Assembly: GCA_002372735.1 (NCBI GenBank)
Contig: DFIE01000041.1
Coordinates: forward strand, 1 to 17,270
Direction: 5' to 3'
DNA: 17,270 nucleotides
From: Clostridiales bacterium UBA3705
GTDB taxonomy: Bacteria > Bacillota_A > Clostridia > Oscillospirales > Oscillospiraceae
Under the pieces are notes generated by a model that was not told the DNA's origin, ran no database searches, and was given only the letters and a program-made list of their open reading frames with translations. The position numbers and the translations under genes are program-made. Of the stretch, positions 6,964 to 15,478 are shown piece after piece; the stretch's first letter is position 1; each line of letters begins with the position of its first letter.

Positions 6964-8370
6964 ATGAAGTATTTAGGCATTGAATTTCCGGTCAAGAACC
7001 TGCCGGCGCTGGACCCGGACTTTATCCCCCTGGGCCCCTGGATGGAGGCCTATCTGGCCGGCGCAGACAAGCCCATCTCCATTGCGGTAGAGCGGGACAA
7101 GGGCAAGATCACCGTCCGCCACGGCAAAATCTACGGCACCCCTGACATGGCCCAGGCCGATTACCGCTTTGTGGAGCGGTACGTGAAGTTCCTGCTCTGG
7201 TCCATCGGCGGCTTCCGGGTGTATATCCAGGGGGCCAGCCACATTGCCCAGCGCCTTGCCCGGGAGTACGTCTACTTTGAAAACGGCGAGGGCGAGAACG
7301 GCAAGCGCTGGTTTGACGTGCAGTTTATGTCTGACGTCTTTGAAAACGGCTTTGAAATCATTGACTGCCCCTCTCAGGGGGCGTTTCCTGCGGAGAACGA
7401 CGCCTCTGTCTCTGTGGGCGGCCATATGGAGGGCTGCCGCATCGGTTTTGACGCCGGCGGCTCCGACCGGAAGGTCTCCGCGGTGATTGACGGCAAAACC
7501 GTCTACTCCGAAGAGGTGGTCTGGCATCCCAAGACCCATGCGGATCCCCAGTACCACTATGACGAAATTGTCAAGGCCTTCCGGACCGCGGCCTCCAAAA
7601 TGCCCCGGGTGGACGGCATCGGCGTGTCCTCCGCCGGCGTGTTTATCGGCAACGCCCCCATGGTGAGCTCCCTGTTTATCAAGGTGCCCCGGGAAAAGGA
7701 AATCCGCAAGCTGGTGCACACGGTATTTGACCGTGCTGCCGCCGCCATCGGAGACGGCAACGTGCCCATTGTGGTGGCCAACGACGGCGACGTCACCGCC
7801 CTGGCCGGGGCCATGGGCCTGGGCGCCACCGCGGTGATGGGCATGGCCATGGGCACCAGTGAGGCCGTGGGCTATGTGGACCGGAAGGGGAATGTGCTGG
7901 GCTGGTTTAACGAGCTGGCCTTTGCCCCGGTGGACCTGTCCGAGAAAGCCATGATGGACGAGTGGTCCTATGACATCGGCGTGGGCTGCAAGTACTTTTC
8001 TCAGGACGCGGTGATCAAGCTGGCCCCGGCTGCCGGCATCACCCTGGACGAGAGCCTGACCCCTGCCGAGAAGCTGAAGGCCGTACAGGTGCTGATGGAA
8101 CAGGACGACCCCAGAGCGGTGGAGATTTTCCGCTCCATCGGCTGCTATCTGGCCCACACCATGCAGCTGTACAGCATGTTCTACGACGTAGAGCATATGA
8201 TTGTCCTGGGCCGGGTGATGTCCGGCAAGGGTGGCGACACCATCCTTGCCGAGTGCAAGCGGATCATGGCCCAGGAGTACCCCGCCCTGGCGGAGAAAAT
8301 GGTGGTCATGCTGCCCGATGAGAAGACCCGCCGCGTGGGCCAGGCTGTGGCTGCCGCCTCGCTGCCCTGA
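6964..8370 (+). CDS. Divergent ROK-family protein with unrecognised N-terminal domain
   Basis: A 468-residue protein. Residues about 158-468 resemble ROK sugar kinases: phosphate loop FDAGGSDRKVSAV (162-174), GVSSAGVF (220-227), VANDGDVTALAG (271-282) with the expected catalytic D274, and a second phosphate-loop-like GMAMGTSEAVG (293-303). Two standard ROK features are missing: the Glu-x-Gly-His step is NELAF (316-320), and the zinc motif CxCGxxGCxE is absent. The first 155 residues are an extra domain I do not recognise, with a hydrophobic/aromatic stretch RYVKFLLWSIGGFRVYI (72-88) and no HTH, so it is not a NagC-type repressor. AGGTGA, overlapping the NahK-like stop, serves as ribosome site. 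Placed between a NahK-like kinase and NagA, it may supply GlcNAc-6-P, but kinase activity is not assured. Confidence 0.75.
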   Translation: MKYLGIEFPVKNLPALDPDFIPLGPWMEAYLAGADKPISIAVERDKGKITVRHGKIYGTPDMAQADYRFVERYVKFLLWSIGGFRVYIQGASHIAQRLAREYVYFENGEGENGKRWFDVQFMSDVFENGFEIIDCPSQGAFPAENDASVSVGGHMEGCRIGFDAGGSDRKVSAVIDGKTVYSEEVVWHPKTHADPQYHYDEIVKAFRTAASKMPRVDGIGVSSAGVFIGNAPMVSSLFIKVPREKEIRKLVHTVFDRAAAAIGDGNVPIVVANDGDVTALAGAMGLGATAVMGMAMGTSEAVGYVDRKGNVLGWFNELAFAPVDLSEKAMMDEWSYDIGVGCKYFSQDAVIKLAPAAGITLDESLTPAEKLKAVQVLMEQDDPRAVEIFRSIGCYLAHTMQLYSMFYDVEHMIVLGRVMSGKGGDTILAECKRIMAQEYPALAEKMVVMLPDEKTRRVGQAVAAASLP

Positions 8371-8393
8371 TTGACCGTGCTTTGGAGGTTCCT

Positions 8394-9515
8394 ATGAACT
8401 TTAAAAACGCTTATCTCTACACTGAGGAATTCAAATTCGTCCACGGAGGCTTCTCTGTGGAAAACGGGCGGTTTGCCGACGTCCTGCAGGAAAAGCCCGA
8501 CGCGGTGGATCTGCAGGGCGCCTATGTGATCCCCGGCCTGATTGACGTGCACAACCACGGCAACTCCAACGTCGACTTCTCCGACGGCAGCTATGAGGGC
8601 GACGTGCAGATGGCCAAATACCTGGCCTCTGTGGGTGTCACCAGCTTTGCCCCTGCCACCATGACCCTGCCCTATGACACCATTGCCTCTGCCCTGGCGG
8701 CAGGCCTGCGCCTGCACAAGAACCCGCTGCCCGGCTGCGCCCGGCTGCTGGGCGTGCAGATGGAGGGCCCCTTCTTCTCCGAAAAGAAAAAGGGCGCCCA
8801 AAACGGCGCCTATCTCCGCCTGCCGGACTTTGCCGCCTTTGAAAAGCTGTACCGTGACAGCCAGGGACTGATCTCCATTGTGGACCTTGCCCCGGAGCTG
8901 GAGGGCTCAGTGGAGTTTGTGCAGCAGGCCAAGGCCCTGTGCACGGTCTCCATTGCCCACACCGACTCTGACTACGAGCACGCCAAGGCGGCCATTGACG
9001 CAGGGGTCACCCACCTGACCCACCTGTTCAATGCCATGCCGCCCATCCATCACCGGAAGCCCGGTGTGATCGGCGCCGCCTCCGAACATCCCGGGGTTTC
9101 CGCCGAGGTGATCTGCGACGGGATCCACGTGCATCCCTCCTCCATCCGCATGGCCTTCAAGCTCTTCGGCGCCGAGCGGATGGTGCTGATCTCCGACGCC
9201 CTGCGCTGCTGCGGCATGCCCGACGGGGAGTATGAGCTGGGCGGCCAGCAGGTCTTTTTGAAGGACCATGTGGCAAGGCTTGCCGACGGCACCATCGCCG
9301 GCTCTGCCACCAATCTCTATGACTGTATGCGCAATGCCGTCCGCTTCGGCATTCCCGCCCAGGACGCGATCCGGGCCGCCACCTTCAACCCTGCCCGGCA
9401 GATCCACGCCCTTGACCGGGTGGGCTCCATTGCCCAGGGCAAGCTGGCAGACTTTGTGATCTGCGACCGGGAGCTGAACCGCAAGGCCGTGTATCTCGGC
9501 GGCGAAAAGCTCTGA
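8394..9515 (+). CDS. nagA: N-acetylglucosamine-6-phosphate deacetylase
   Basis: A 373-residue amidohydrolase-superfamily enzyme that removes acetate from GlcNAc-6-P to give GlcN-6-P in the cytosol. Key residues are visible: LIDVHNHG with H53 and H55, metal ligand E124 in MEGPFF, H189 in SIAHT, H210 in THLTHLFNAM (206-215), substrate-binding H245 in CDGIHVHP, and catalytic D268 in ISDAL. Length fits the family (about 380). The ATG at 8394 is chosen because GGAGG (8384-8388) precedes it by 5 nt; an in-frame TTG at 8382 overlaps that ribosome site and is rejected. It is the last gene of the operon, 23 nt after the ROK gene and just before a strong terminator. The usual partner nagB (GlcN-6-P deaminase) is not in the window. 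Confidence 0.95.
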   Translation: MNFKNAYLYTEEFKFVHGGFSVENGRFADVLQEKPDAVDLQGAYVIPGLIDVHNHGNSNVDFSDGSYEGDVQMAKYLASVGVTSFAPATMTLPYDTIASALAAGLRLHKNPLPGCARLLGVQMEGPFFSEKKKGAQNGAYLRLPDFAAFEKLYRDSQGLISIVDLAPELEGSVEFVQQAKALCTVSIAHTDSDYEHAKAAIDAGVTHLTHLFNAMPPIHHRKPGVIGAASEHPGVSAEVICDGIHVHPSSIRMAFKLFGAERMVLISDALRCCGMPDGEYELGGQQVFLKDHVARLADGTIAGSATNLYDCMRNAVRFGIPAQDAIRAATFNPARQIHALDRVGSIAQGKLADFVICDRELNRKAVYLGGEKL

Positions 9516-9519
9516 TCCA

Positions 9520-9573
9520 CGCAAAAAACCAGGCATCCTGACCTTTTAAGGCCGGGATGCCTGGTTTTTTGCG
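9520..9573. terminator. Bidirectional intrinsic terminator between nagA and the LTA synthase gene
   Basis: A perfect 19-bp inverted repeat, 9520-9538 and 9555-9573, with a GC-rich core CCAGGCATCC and flanking A6/T6 runs, so both strands read as stem plus U-tract. The 16-nt loop holds a further small CCTT/AAGG dyad. It sits between two convergent genes and should stop transcription from both sides. Confidence 0.92.
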
Positions 9574-9575
9574 CT

Positions 9576-11705
9576 TTATTCGGGGTTTTCCTCCACTACG
9601 GGCACCCGTTCGGCCTCATTGCCCAGGGACATGCCGCCGGTGTGGAAGACAAAGTCGTAATAATCCGTGTACAGAATCTTGCTGGAAATCAGCAGCTTTC
9701 GTTTGATCAGCTGCACCATTCGGTCAAAGTACCGCCTGGGGATCTGGCTGTCCGGCACCAGCTTGGTCACCTTGTTGGTGCTGGAATCGAACATCATATA
9801 CTCAGTGAGGAAGCTCTCGTCGGTGAGAATGGCGATGTGATCCCCGTCGGACAGGGCGTCGGTGCCCGCCAGCAGCCGGGAGTCGTATTCCACGCCGAAG
9901 AGATTCAGCACCGTGGGCAGGATGTCGATGTTGCAGCAGTAGTTGTCGCACTGGATGGGAGTTTCCATATTGGGGGCCCAGCAGATGAAGGAGTTCTTCA
10001 TCTTGTCAAAGGGGGTCTCGATCTCATGGTCCATCATCTGCTCGTACTGCCACTCGGACAGGCCGTAGGGATAGTGGTCGCCGGTCATGACAATCACGGT
10101 GTGGTCCAGCATACCGTGCTCCTCCAGAGAGTCCATCAGATACTCCAGGGCGTACTCCAGCTCCAGGTTGCAGGCAATATAGGCCCGCACAGCCTCGGGG
10201 TAGTCCATGCTCGCCACGGCGCTCTGGTTGCGGATACACATGGGGTTGCTGTAAAAGTCGTAGCGGTAATGGCCGGAGAAGGTCATGTAATAGGCCACAA
10301 AGGGCTCGCCGGCCTCGTAGACGTATTCCAAAGACTGCTCCATCATCTCCAGGTCAGAGGCGGGCCAGTCTGTGGTAAAGCGCATACCTGCGTTGGCAAA
10401 GTAGCAGTCATAGCCCATGTTGGGGTGGGATTTGTCCCGGCCGAAGTAGCTGCCCACATAGTTGTGGAAGGCCAGGGTGTGATATCCCAGGCTGCGGAAC
10501 TCGTTGCCCAGGCAGAAGGGGACAAAGTTTTCCGCGGAATAGACAAAGCTGGCGTCATATTTGTCCCGCCCCAGATCCGGGAACAGGCCGGTGCACAGGG
10601 AGTACTCGCAGTTGGTGGTGGTGTTGGGGTAGCTGGTGTAGTAGTTGTGAAACACAATGCCCTCGGTGGTCAGCCGGTACAGGGCAGGGGTCAGCTCCGG
10701 GTCCACAAACACAGGGGAGTAGGACTCCGCGCAGATTTCAATGAGATTGTAGCCCTTGAACATCCCGGTGTACTCGTTCTTGTCGCTGCCCCTGGCCCGG
10801 GAGAAGTACTCGTTCAGCTCCAGGATGTCCTTGTCCTCGGTCAGGGTGCTGAGCTTGTCAAAGTCGATGGGCAGGTAGTTGGGCCCGTAGGTCGGCTCCT
10901 CCGGCTGGGCGGGCTCGGTGCTCTGGGCCGGGTCGGGGGACTGGGTCTCCGCGGCGACGTCCCGGACCTCAGTCTCGAGGGGCAGGGTCTCGTCGATCAG
11001 CTCCTCCAGGGCGATGTCGTCCTCCAGCAGGGCGCTGTCGCCCTCATTGGAGGAAAAGAGCTGATGGCCGATCTCCAGCCGCATGGTGGCGGCAACGCCG
11101 AAGAAGTTGACGCTCTGCTCGGTCTGGGTCTGGTTGCTGTGGTAGTAGTCATACACGGTGTAATACCCCGTGCCGCCCAGCCGCAGGCTAAGCTCAGTGC
11201 CGGCCCACAGCAGGGCGATGACAAGTACCAGCGCCAGGCTTCTGAGCCACTTCCGCCGGGCGTAGGAGCCGGGGTACTTTTTGCCCCGCAATACGGCCAG
11301 GACCACAGGCAGCAGCATAATCAACAGCAGCCACCAGCTGCTTGCAATGGTAAGGAGGGTCTGCTTCCAAAAGTTGGTCACCGCGTCCCCGCCCAGCTTC
11401 ACCATGGACACGGAGTAGAAGGTACCGAACACCTGGTTGAACACCAGCTGTGAGGCGTAAAACAGAAACAGCGCCACAGACAGCACCAGCGTCAGGATTC
11501 GGTTTGCCTTTTCCGGCAGCAGGCGGCACAGCAACGTCAGGCACAGCGCAAAGATCAGCCCAAAGGGAATGACGTACCAGCTGTAGCCGGTAAACATTCC
11601 GTAAGAGATCAGATGCAGACAGATTTCCCACAGCAGCACGCTGAACAGCCAGTACCAGAACGTCAGCAGGGGAGAGGAGAACAATTTTGAACGCAAAAAC
11701 TTCAT
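9576..11705 (-). CDS. LTA synthase family membrane phosphotransferase (LtaS-like)
   Basis: A 709-residue protein with about five N-terminal transmembrane segments (within 12-175) and a large extracellular alkaline-phosphatase-fold domain (about 318-650), the layout of LtaS, which polymerises glycerol-phosphate from phosphatidylglycerol. Expected residues are present: metal ligand E323 in NLIEICAES, nucleophile T363 in TTNCE, H479 in FSGHY, and D543-H544 in MTGDHYPYG. Between the membrane part and the catalytic domain there is an acidic, Pro/Glu-rich linker (about 220-275), longer than in classical LtaS. ATG at 11705 is preferred over an in-frame TTG at 11708 because AAGGA lies 7 nt before it. 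It follows hydF by 50 nt on the same strand. Related enzymes attach glycerol-phosphate to other glycans, so the acceptor is uncertain. Confidence 0.88.
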   Translation of the reverse strand: MKFLRSKLFSSPLLTFWYWLFSVLLWEICLHLISYGMFTGYSWYVIPFGLIFALCLTLLCRLLPEKANRILTLVLSVALFLFYASQLVFNQVFGTFYSVSMVKLGGDAVTNFWKQTLLTIASSWWLLLIMLLPVVLAVLRGKKYPGSYARRKWLRSLALVLVIALLWAGTELSLRLGGTGYYTVYDYYHSNQTQTEQSVNFFGVAATMRLEIGHQLFSSNEGDSALLEDDIALEELIDETLPLETEVRDVAAETQSPDPAQSTEPAQPEEPTYGPNYLPIDFDKLSTLTEDKDILELNEYFSRARGSDKNEYTGMFKGYNLIEICAESYSPVFVDPELTPALYRLTTEGIVFHNYYTSYPNTTTNCEYSLCTGLFPDLGRDKYDASFVYSAENFVPFCLGNEFRSLGYHTLAFHNYVGSYFGRDKSHPNMGYDCYFANAGMRFTTDWPASDLEMMEQSLEYVYEAGEPFVAYYMTFSGHYRYDFYSNPMCIRNQSAVASMDYPEAVRAYIACNLELEYALEYLMDSLEEHGMLDHTVIVMTGDHYPYGLSEWQYEQMMDHEIETPFDKMKNSFICWAPNMETPIQCDNYCCNIDILPTVLNLFGVEYDSRLLAGTDALSDGDHIAILTDESFLTEYMMFDSSTNKVTKLVPDSQIPRRYFDRMVQLIKRKLLISSKILYTDYYDFVFHTGGMSLGNEAERVPVVEENPE

Positions 11706-11732
11706 CAATGGATCCTTCTTTCAAAACAACTT

Positions 11733-11749
11733 GGGCGGCTGCTCCGCCC
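11733..11749 (-). terminator. Possible weak terminator after hydF
   Basis: On the minus strand GGGCGG and CCGCCC (arms 11744-11749 and 11733-11738, loop AGCAG) form a 6-bp GC stem followed by AAGTTGTTTTG. The T-run is interrupted, so termination would be partial. It lies in the 50-nt gap between hydF and the LTA synthase gene. No separate promoter for the latter was seen in this gap. Confidence 0.4.
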
Positions 11750-11755
11750 GGGGGG

Positions 11756-12955
11756 TCAAGGCTCCAGCAGGGCCAGCGCCTCCGGGAAGGGGGCGAGACT
11801 CCGGCGCAGGATGCCGTGGATGCAGGCAATGGCCACGCCGTAGTTTACCATGGGCACGCCCGCCTGCCGGGCCAGGCGCATCCGGCCGGCCATGGCCTGC
11901 TCGTTGAGCATACAGCCCCCGCAGTGGACAATCAGCGCATAGTCAGACAGTGCCGCCGGGAAGTCCCCGCCGGAGGTAAAGTCAAACCGGAGGTCCTTGC
12001 CGGTGAAGGCGCTGATCCACCCAGGCAGCTTCACGGTGCCGATGTCATTGCACTGCCGGTGGTGGGTGCAGCCCTCGCTGATCAGCACCCGGTCTCCGTC
12101 CTGCAGCCGGCCCAGCCGGGCAGCCCCGGCCACCAGGGTCTCCAGCGAGCCCTTGTAACGGGCAAAGAGAATGGAGAAGGAGGTGAGGGTGACGTCCTCG
12201 GGCACCAGCTTCTGCACTGCCCCAAAGGCCTGGGAGTCGGTAATCACCAGTCTGGGGGGATGGGCCTGGGCGGCAAGCAGGGCCTGCAGCTCCTCCACCT
12301 GGCAGCACAGCACGCTGACGTGGTGATCCAGACACTCCCGCAGGGTCTGCTGCTGGGGCAGGATAATCCGCCCCTTGGGCGCAGACTCGTCAATGGGGAT
12401 CACCAGCACCACGCTGTCACCTGGGTCGAGCAGGTCGGCCACGATGGTTTTTCCCGTGGCGCGCTGCTTGCCAAGCTCGCCCAAGGCTTCCTTCAGCGCC
12501 CGGATGCCCAGCCCAGTCTTTGCGCTGACGTAGCGCTTGCCGTCCTGGGGCAGGGTGGTCAGCAGGTCTGCCTTATTATATGCGATCAGGTGGGGGAGCT
12601 TGCGCGCCTCCAGCTGGCGCAGCAGGGCCTCCTCCGGGGGCGTTAGGGGCGCCCCCGCGGTGGCCACCAGCACAGCCAGGTCGGTTTTTTCCAGCACCCG
12701 CTGGGTGCGCTGCACCCGCAGCTCACCCAGGCTGCCCTCGTCGTCCAGGCCCGGGGTGTCAATGATGACCACCGGGCCCAGGGGCAGCAGCTCCATGGCC
12801 TTTTGCACCGGATCGGTGGTGGTGCCCTTTACGTCAGAGACCAGGGCCAGGTCCTGGCCGGTAACGGCGTTGACCAAGCTGGATTTGCCTGCGTTTCTCA
12901 GTCCGAAAAAGCCGATGTGCAGGCGCTCGGCGGATACGGTTTCGTTCAGACTCAT
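11756..12955 (-). CDS. hydF: [FeFe]-hydrogenase maturation GTPase HydF
   Basis: A 399-residue scaffold GTPase that carries the 2Fe subcluster precursor and delivers it to apo-hydrogenase. The N-terminal GTPase domain shows P-loop GLRNAGKS (18-25), switch TTTD (45-48), DTPG (66-69) and NKAD (127-130). The dimerisation section is central (about 180-280). The C-terminal iron-sulfur site follows the HydF pattern CxH...HCxxC: C296, H298, H344, C345, C348, with 45 residues between the two histidines. Length is typical of the family (about 400). The ATG at 12955 begins 1 nt after the hydG stop codon, which points to coupled translation; an in-frame GTG at 12973 lies inside hydG and is less likely. 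It is the last of the three maturases. Confidence 0.96.
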   Translation of the reverse strand: MSLNETVSAERLHIGFFGLRNAGKSSLVNAVTGQDLALVSDVKGTTTDPVQKAMELLPLGPVVIIDTPGLDDEGSLGELRVQRTQRVLEKTDLAVLVATAGAPLTPPEEALLRQLEARKLPHLIAYNKADLLTTLPQDGKRYVSAKTGLGIRALKEALGELGKQRATGKTIVADLLDPGDSVVLVIPIDESAPKGRIILPQQQTLRECLDHHVSVLCCQVEELQALLAAQAHPPRLVITDSQAFGAVQKLVPEDVTLTSFSILFARYKGSLETLVAGAARLGRLQDGDRVLISEGCTHHRQCNDIGTVKLPGWISAFTGKDLRFDFTSGGDFPAALSDYALIVHCGGCMLNEQAMAGRMRLARQAGVPMVNYGVAIACIHGILRRSLAPFPEALALLEP

Positions 12956-12956
12956 A

Positions 12957-14414
12957 TCAGAACCGGAAATCACGGCGGTCAGAGTTCAGAATCGCCTGGA
13001 TGTTCTCCCTGGCGATCTGCCGGACCTTGTCCTTGGGAATCTTCTCCAGCTCCTTCTCAATCATGGCAAACCCCCGCTCCCGGGTTTCGGGGGTGGCATA
13101 GTCCACCAGGTACTCTGCCAGGGTCATCAGGGCGTTGGGGTGGCAGCAGTTCAGAATCTGGCCGGATTTGCACAGACTCATAAACCGGTCTCCCGTGCGG
13201 CCCTCTCGGTAGCAGGCGGTGCAGAAGGAGGGAATGTGCCCGTTGTCAATCAGCCAGCGGACCACCTCGTCCAAAGACCGCTGGTCGGAGACGTCAAACT
13301 GCTCGGTGTCGTGGGGCCGCTCGTCGGGGCTGTAGCCCGCGTAGCCGCCCACAGAGGTTCTGGACCCGCCGCTGACCTGGCTGACGCCCAGCCGCAGCAG
13401 CTTGGACCGGGTTTCCTCGGTCTCCCGGGTGGAGATAATAATGCCGGTGTAGGGCACCGCCAGCCGGATGCAGGCGGTGATTTTGGCAAACATCTCGTCA
13501 GAGATGGAGTTGTCAAAGGCGGTGGGGTCGATGTCGTCCGCCTTTTTCACCCGGGGCACGCTGATGGTGTGGGGGCCCACGCCGTGGACGGCCTCCAGGT
13601 GCTCGGCGTGCATCAGCAGGCCGGCAAATTCATAGCGGTACAGCTCCAGGCCAAACAGGACGCCCAGGCCCACGTCGTCGATCCCGCCCTCCATGGCCCG
13701 GTCGTGGGCCGTGGTGTGGTAGTCATAGTCGTGCTTGGGTCCGGTGGGGTGGAGCTTCAGATAGCTCTGCTTGTGATAGGTCTCCTGGAAGAGGATGTAG
13801 GTGCCGATCCCAGCCTGCTTCAGCTTGCGGTAGTTTTCCACGGTGGTGGCGGCAATGTTTACATTCACCCGGCGGATGTCCCCGTTCTTATGGTGGACAG
13901 AGTAAATGGTGTTGATGCACTCCAGGATGTACTCAATGGGGTTGTTCTTGGGGTCCTCGCCGGCCTCAATGGCCAGGCGCTTGTGGCCCAGATCCTGCAG
14001 GGCGATAACCTCCTGCCTGACCTCCTCCTGGGTCAGCTTTTTGCGGGCGATGTGCTTGTTTTTCAGGTGGTAGGGGCAGTACACACAGCCGTTGACACAG
14101 TAATTGGACAGATACAGCGGGGCAAACAGGACGATCCGGTTGCCGTAGAAGGCCAGCTTGATCTCCTCGGCAATGGCATAGATCTCCTCCAGAATCTCCG
14201 GGTCCTCACAGGCCAGCAGTACGGAGGCCTCCCGGTGGGTCAGCCCCCGGCAGGTGCAGCCGTTGCCGGTTTTGACCGGACGGGCCTTTTGCAGAATCTC
14301 CCGGATCAGGGGCAGATTGTTCTTGTTCTCATCGGCATAAGCCAGTGTTGCCCGGATCTCCTCATCGTTGATGAACTCGTCCGGGAGCATAGATTTTGGA
14401 TTATATTGTGCCAT
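12957..14414 (-). CDS. hydG: [FeFe]-hydrogenase H-cluster radical SAM maturase HydG
   Basis: A 485-residue radical-SAM tyrosine lyase. It splits tyrosine to p-cresol and dehydroglycine and turns the latter into the CO and CN- ligands of the hydrogenase H-cluster. The SAM cluster motif is CVNGCVYC (C106, C110, C113). The C-terminal auxiliary cluster, which holds the labile iron, is the family pattern CX2CX22C: C398, C401, C424. Sequence is close to the family consensus throughout, including SGGSRTSVGGY. ATG at 14414 is chosen because AAAGGA (14424-14429), overlapping the hydE stop, is 9 nt away; a Met two codons upstream would be too close. The gap to hydE is 14 nt. Confidence 0.97.
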   Translation of the reverse strand: MAQYNPKSMLPDEFINDEEIRATLAYADENKNNLPLIREILQKARPVKTGNGCTCRGLTHREASVLLACEDPEILEEIYAIAEEIKLAFYGNRIVLFAPLYLSNYCVNGCVYCPYHLKNKHIARKKLTQEEVRQEVIALQDLGHKRLAIEAGEDPKNNPIEYILECINTIYSVHHKNGDIRRVNVNIAATTVENYRKLKQAGIGTYILFQETYHKQSYLKLHPTGPKHDYDYHTTAHDRAMEGGIDDVGLGVLFGLELYRYEFAGLLMHAEHLEAVHGVGPHTISVPRVKKADDIDPTAFDNSISDEMFAKITACIRLAVPYTGIIISTRETEETRSKLLRLGVSQVSGGSRTSVGGYAGYSPDERPHDTEQFDVSDQRSLDEVVRWLIDNGHIPSFCTACYREGRTGDRFMSLCKSGQILNCCHPNALMTLAEYLVDYATPETRERGFAMIEKELEKIPKDKVRQIARENIQAILNSDRRDFRF

Positions 14415-14428
14415 GATCATCAATCCTT

Positions 14429-15478
14429 TCAAATTTGTGCCGGGTCGCCCCGGTGGGTGACCACCTGATAGCCGATGGCCTTCATGCGCTGCTCCAGGCA
14501 GCCTCTGCACTGGGCGGACTCCTCGCCGGTGCAGATCTTATTGTCGTACAGCAGGTAATCCTTGCGCACCGCCACCGGGGAGAGGTTCGGCATCACCACG
14601 TTGGCCCCGGCCAGGATGCCTTTTTCCCGCCCCCGGGGGTCAGCGGTACCCAGGGCAGTGGTGGCAGGCAGCAGCAGATTGGGCTGCATCAGCCGCAAGA
14701 TAGACAGCAGATAGCAGGTCAGCAGCGCGCTTCCGCCGGGCTGGGTGCCAAAGGGCGTGTCCTTCTGGGGCAGAAACGGTCCAATGCCGCACATCTCCGG
14801 CCGGAAGGTCTCTACAAATTTCAGGTCCGCAGCCAGCTCCTTGGCCCCCTGGCCGGGGGAGCCCACCATAAACCCGCAGCCCACCTGGTAGCCGATCTGC
14901 CGCAGCACCTGCAGGCATTCCATCCTGTGGGCAAAGGACATTTCCGCAGGATGCAGGCGGTTGTAATGGGCCTCAGTGGCGGTCTCGTGGCGCAGCAGAT
15001 ACCGGTCTGCCCCGGCGTCATACAGGCGCTGATAGCTCTCCCGGCTGCGTTCCCCCAGGGAAAGGGTCACGGCGCAGTCGGGGAACTCCCTCTTGATCTG
15101 CTCCAGCAGGGGGCACAGACGCGCATCTGTAAACCAGGGGTCCTCGCCGCCCTGGAGCACAAAGGTGCGGAAGCCCAGGCGGTAGCCCTCCCGGCAGCAG
15201 GACAGGATCTCCTCCGGCGTCAAACGGTAGCGCCGGGCGCTGTGATTGCTCCGCCGCAGCCCGCAGTAGAGACAGTCGTTTTTGCACCAGCTGCTCAGCT
15301 CAATCAGCCCCCGGACGTAGACGTCCGTGCCGTAGACCCTGCGGCGTACCGCGTCGGCCCGCCGGGCCAGGGCATCGGCATGTGCCGGGGTGCAAAGACA
15401 CACCAGCTGCTGGTATTCATCAGGCGTCAGGCTGTGCGCACATTCCAGCCGTTCCGCCAGGTGTTCAAATTCAGTCAT
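14429..15478 (-). CDS. hydE: [FeFe]-hydrogenase H-cluster radical SAM maturase HydE
   Basis: A 349-residue radical-SAM protein that acts after HydG on the Fe(CO)2(CN)-cysteine complex during assembly of the 2Fe subcluster. The SAM cluster motif CKNDCLYC gives C65, C69 and C72, and the next residues GLRRSN are characteristic of HydE. An auxiliary cluster motif CX7CX2C is present near the C-terminus (C316, C324, C327), a site found in Thermotoga HydE but missing in many others. The gene starts inside the TM1266-like gene (8-nt overlap) with a weak ribosome site, so translation is probably coupled. Confidence 0.97.
   Translation of the reverse strand: MTEFEHLAERLECAHSLTPDEYQQLVCLCTPAHADALARRADAVRRRVYGTDVYVRGLIELSSWCKNDCLYCGLRRSNHSARRYRLTPEEILSCCREGYRLGFRTFVLQGGEDPWFTDARLCPLLEQIKREFPDCAVTLSLGERSRESYQRLYDAGADRYLLRHETATEAHYNRLHPAEMSFAHRMECLQVLRQIGYQVGCGFMVGSPGQGAKELAADLKFVETFRPEMCGIGPFLPQKDTPFGTQPGGSALLTCYLLSILRLMQPNLLLPATTALGTADPRGREKGILAGANVVMPNLSPVAVRKDYLLYDNKICTGEESAQCRGCLEQRMKAIGYQVVTHRGDPAQI

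Noticed and set aside
9642..11453. A 603-codon plus-strand frame opposite the LTA synthase gene
   Set aside because: Low-complexity Gly/Val/His/Gln composition and no ribosome site; the minus-strand protein has catalytic residues and membrane segments.
12537..14468. A 643-codon plus-strand frame opposite hydG and hydF
   Set aside because: It crosses two convincing genes on the other strand and resembles no protein family.
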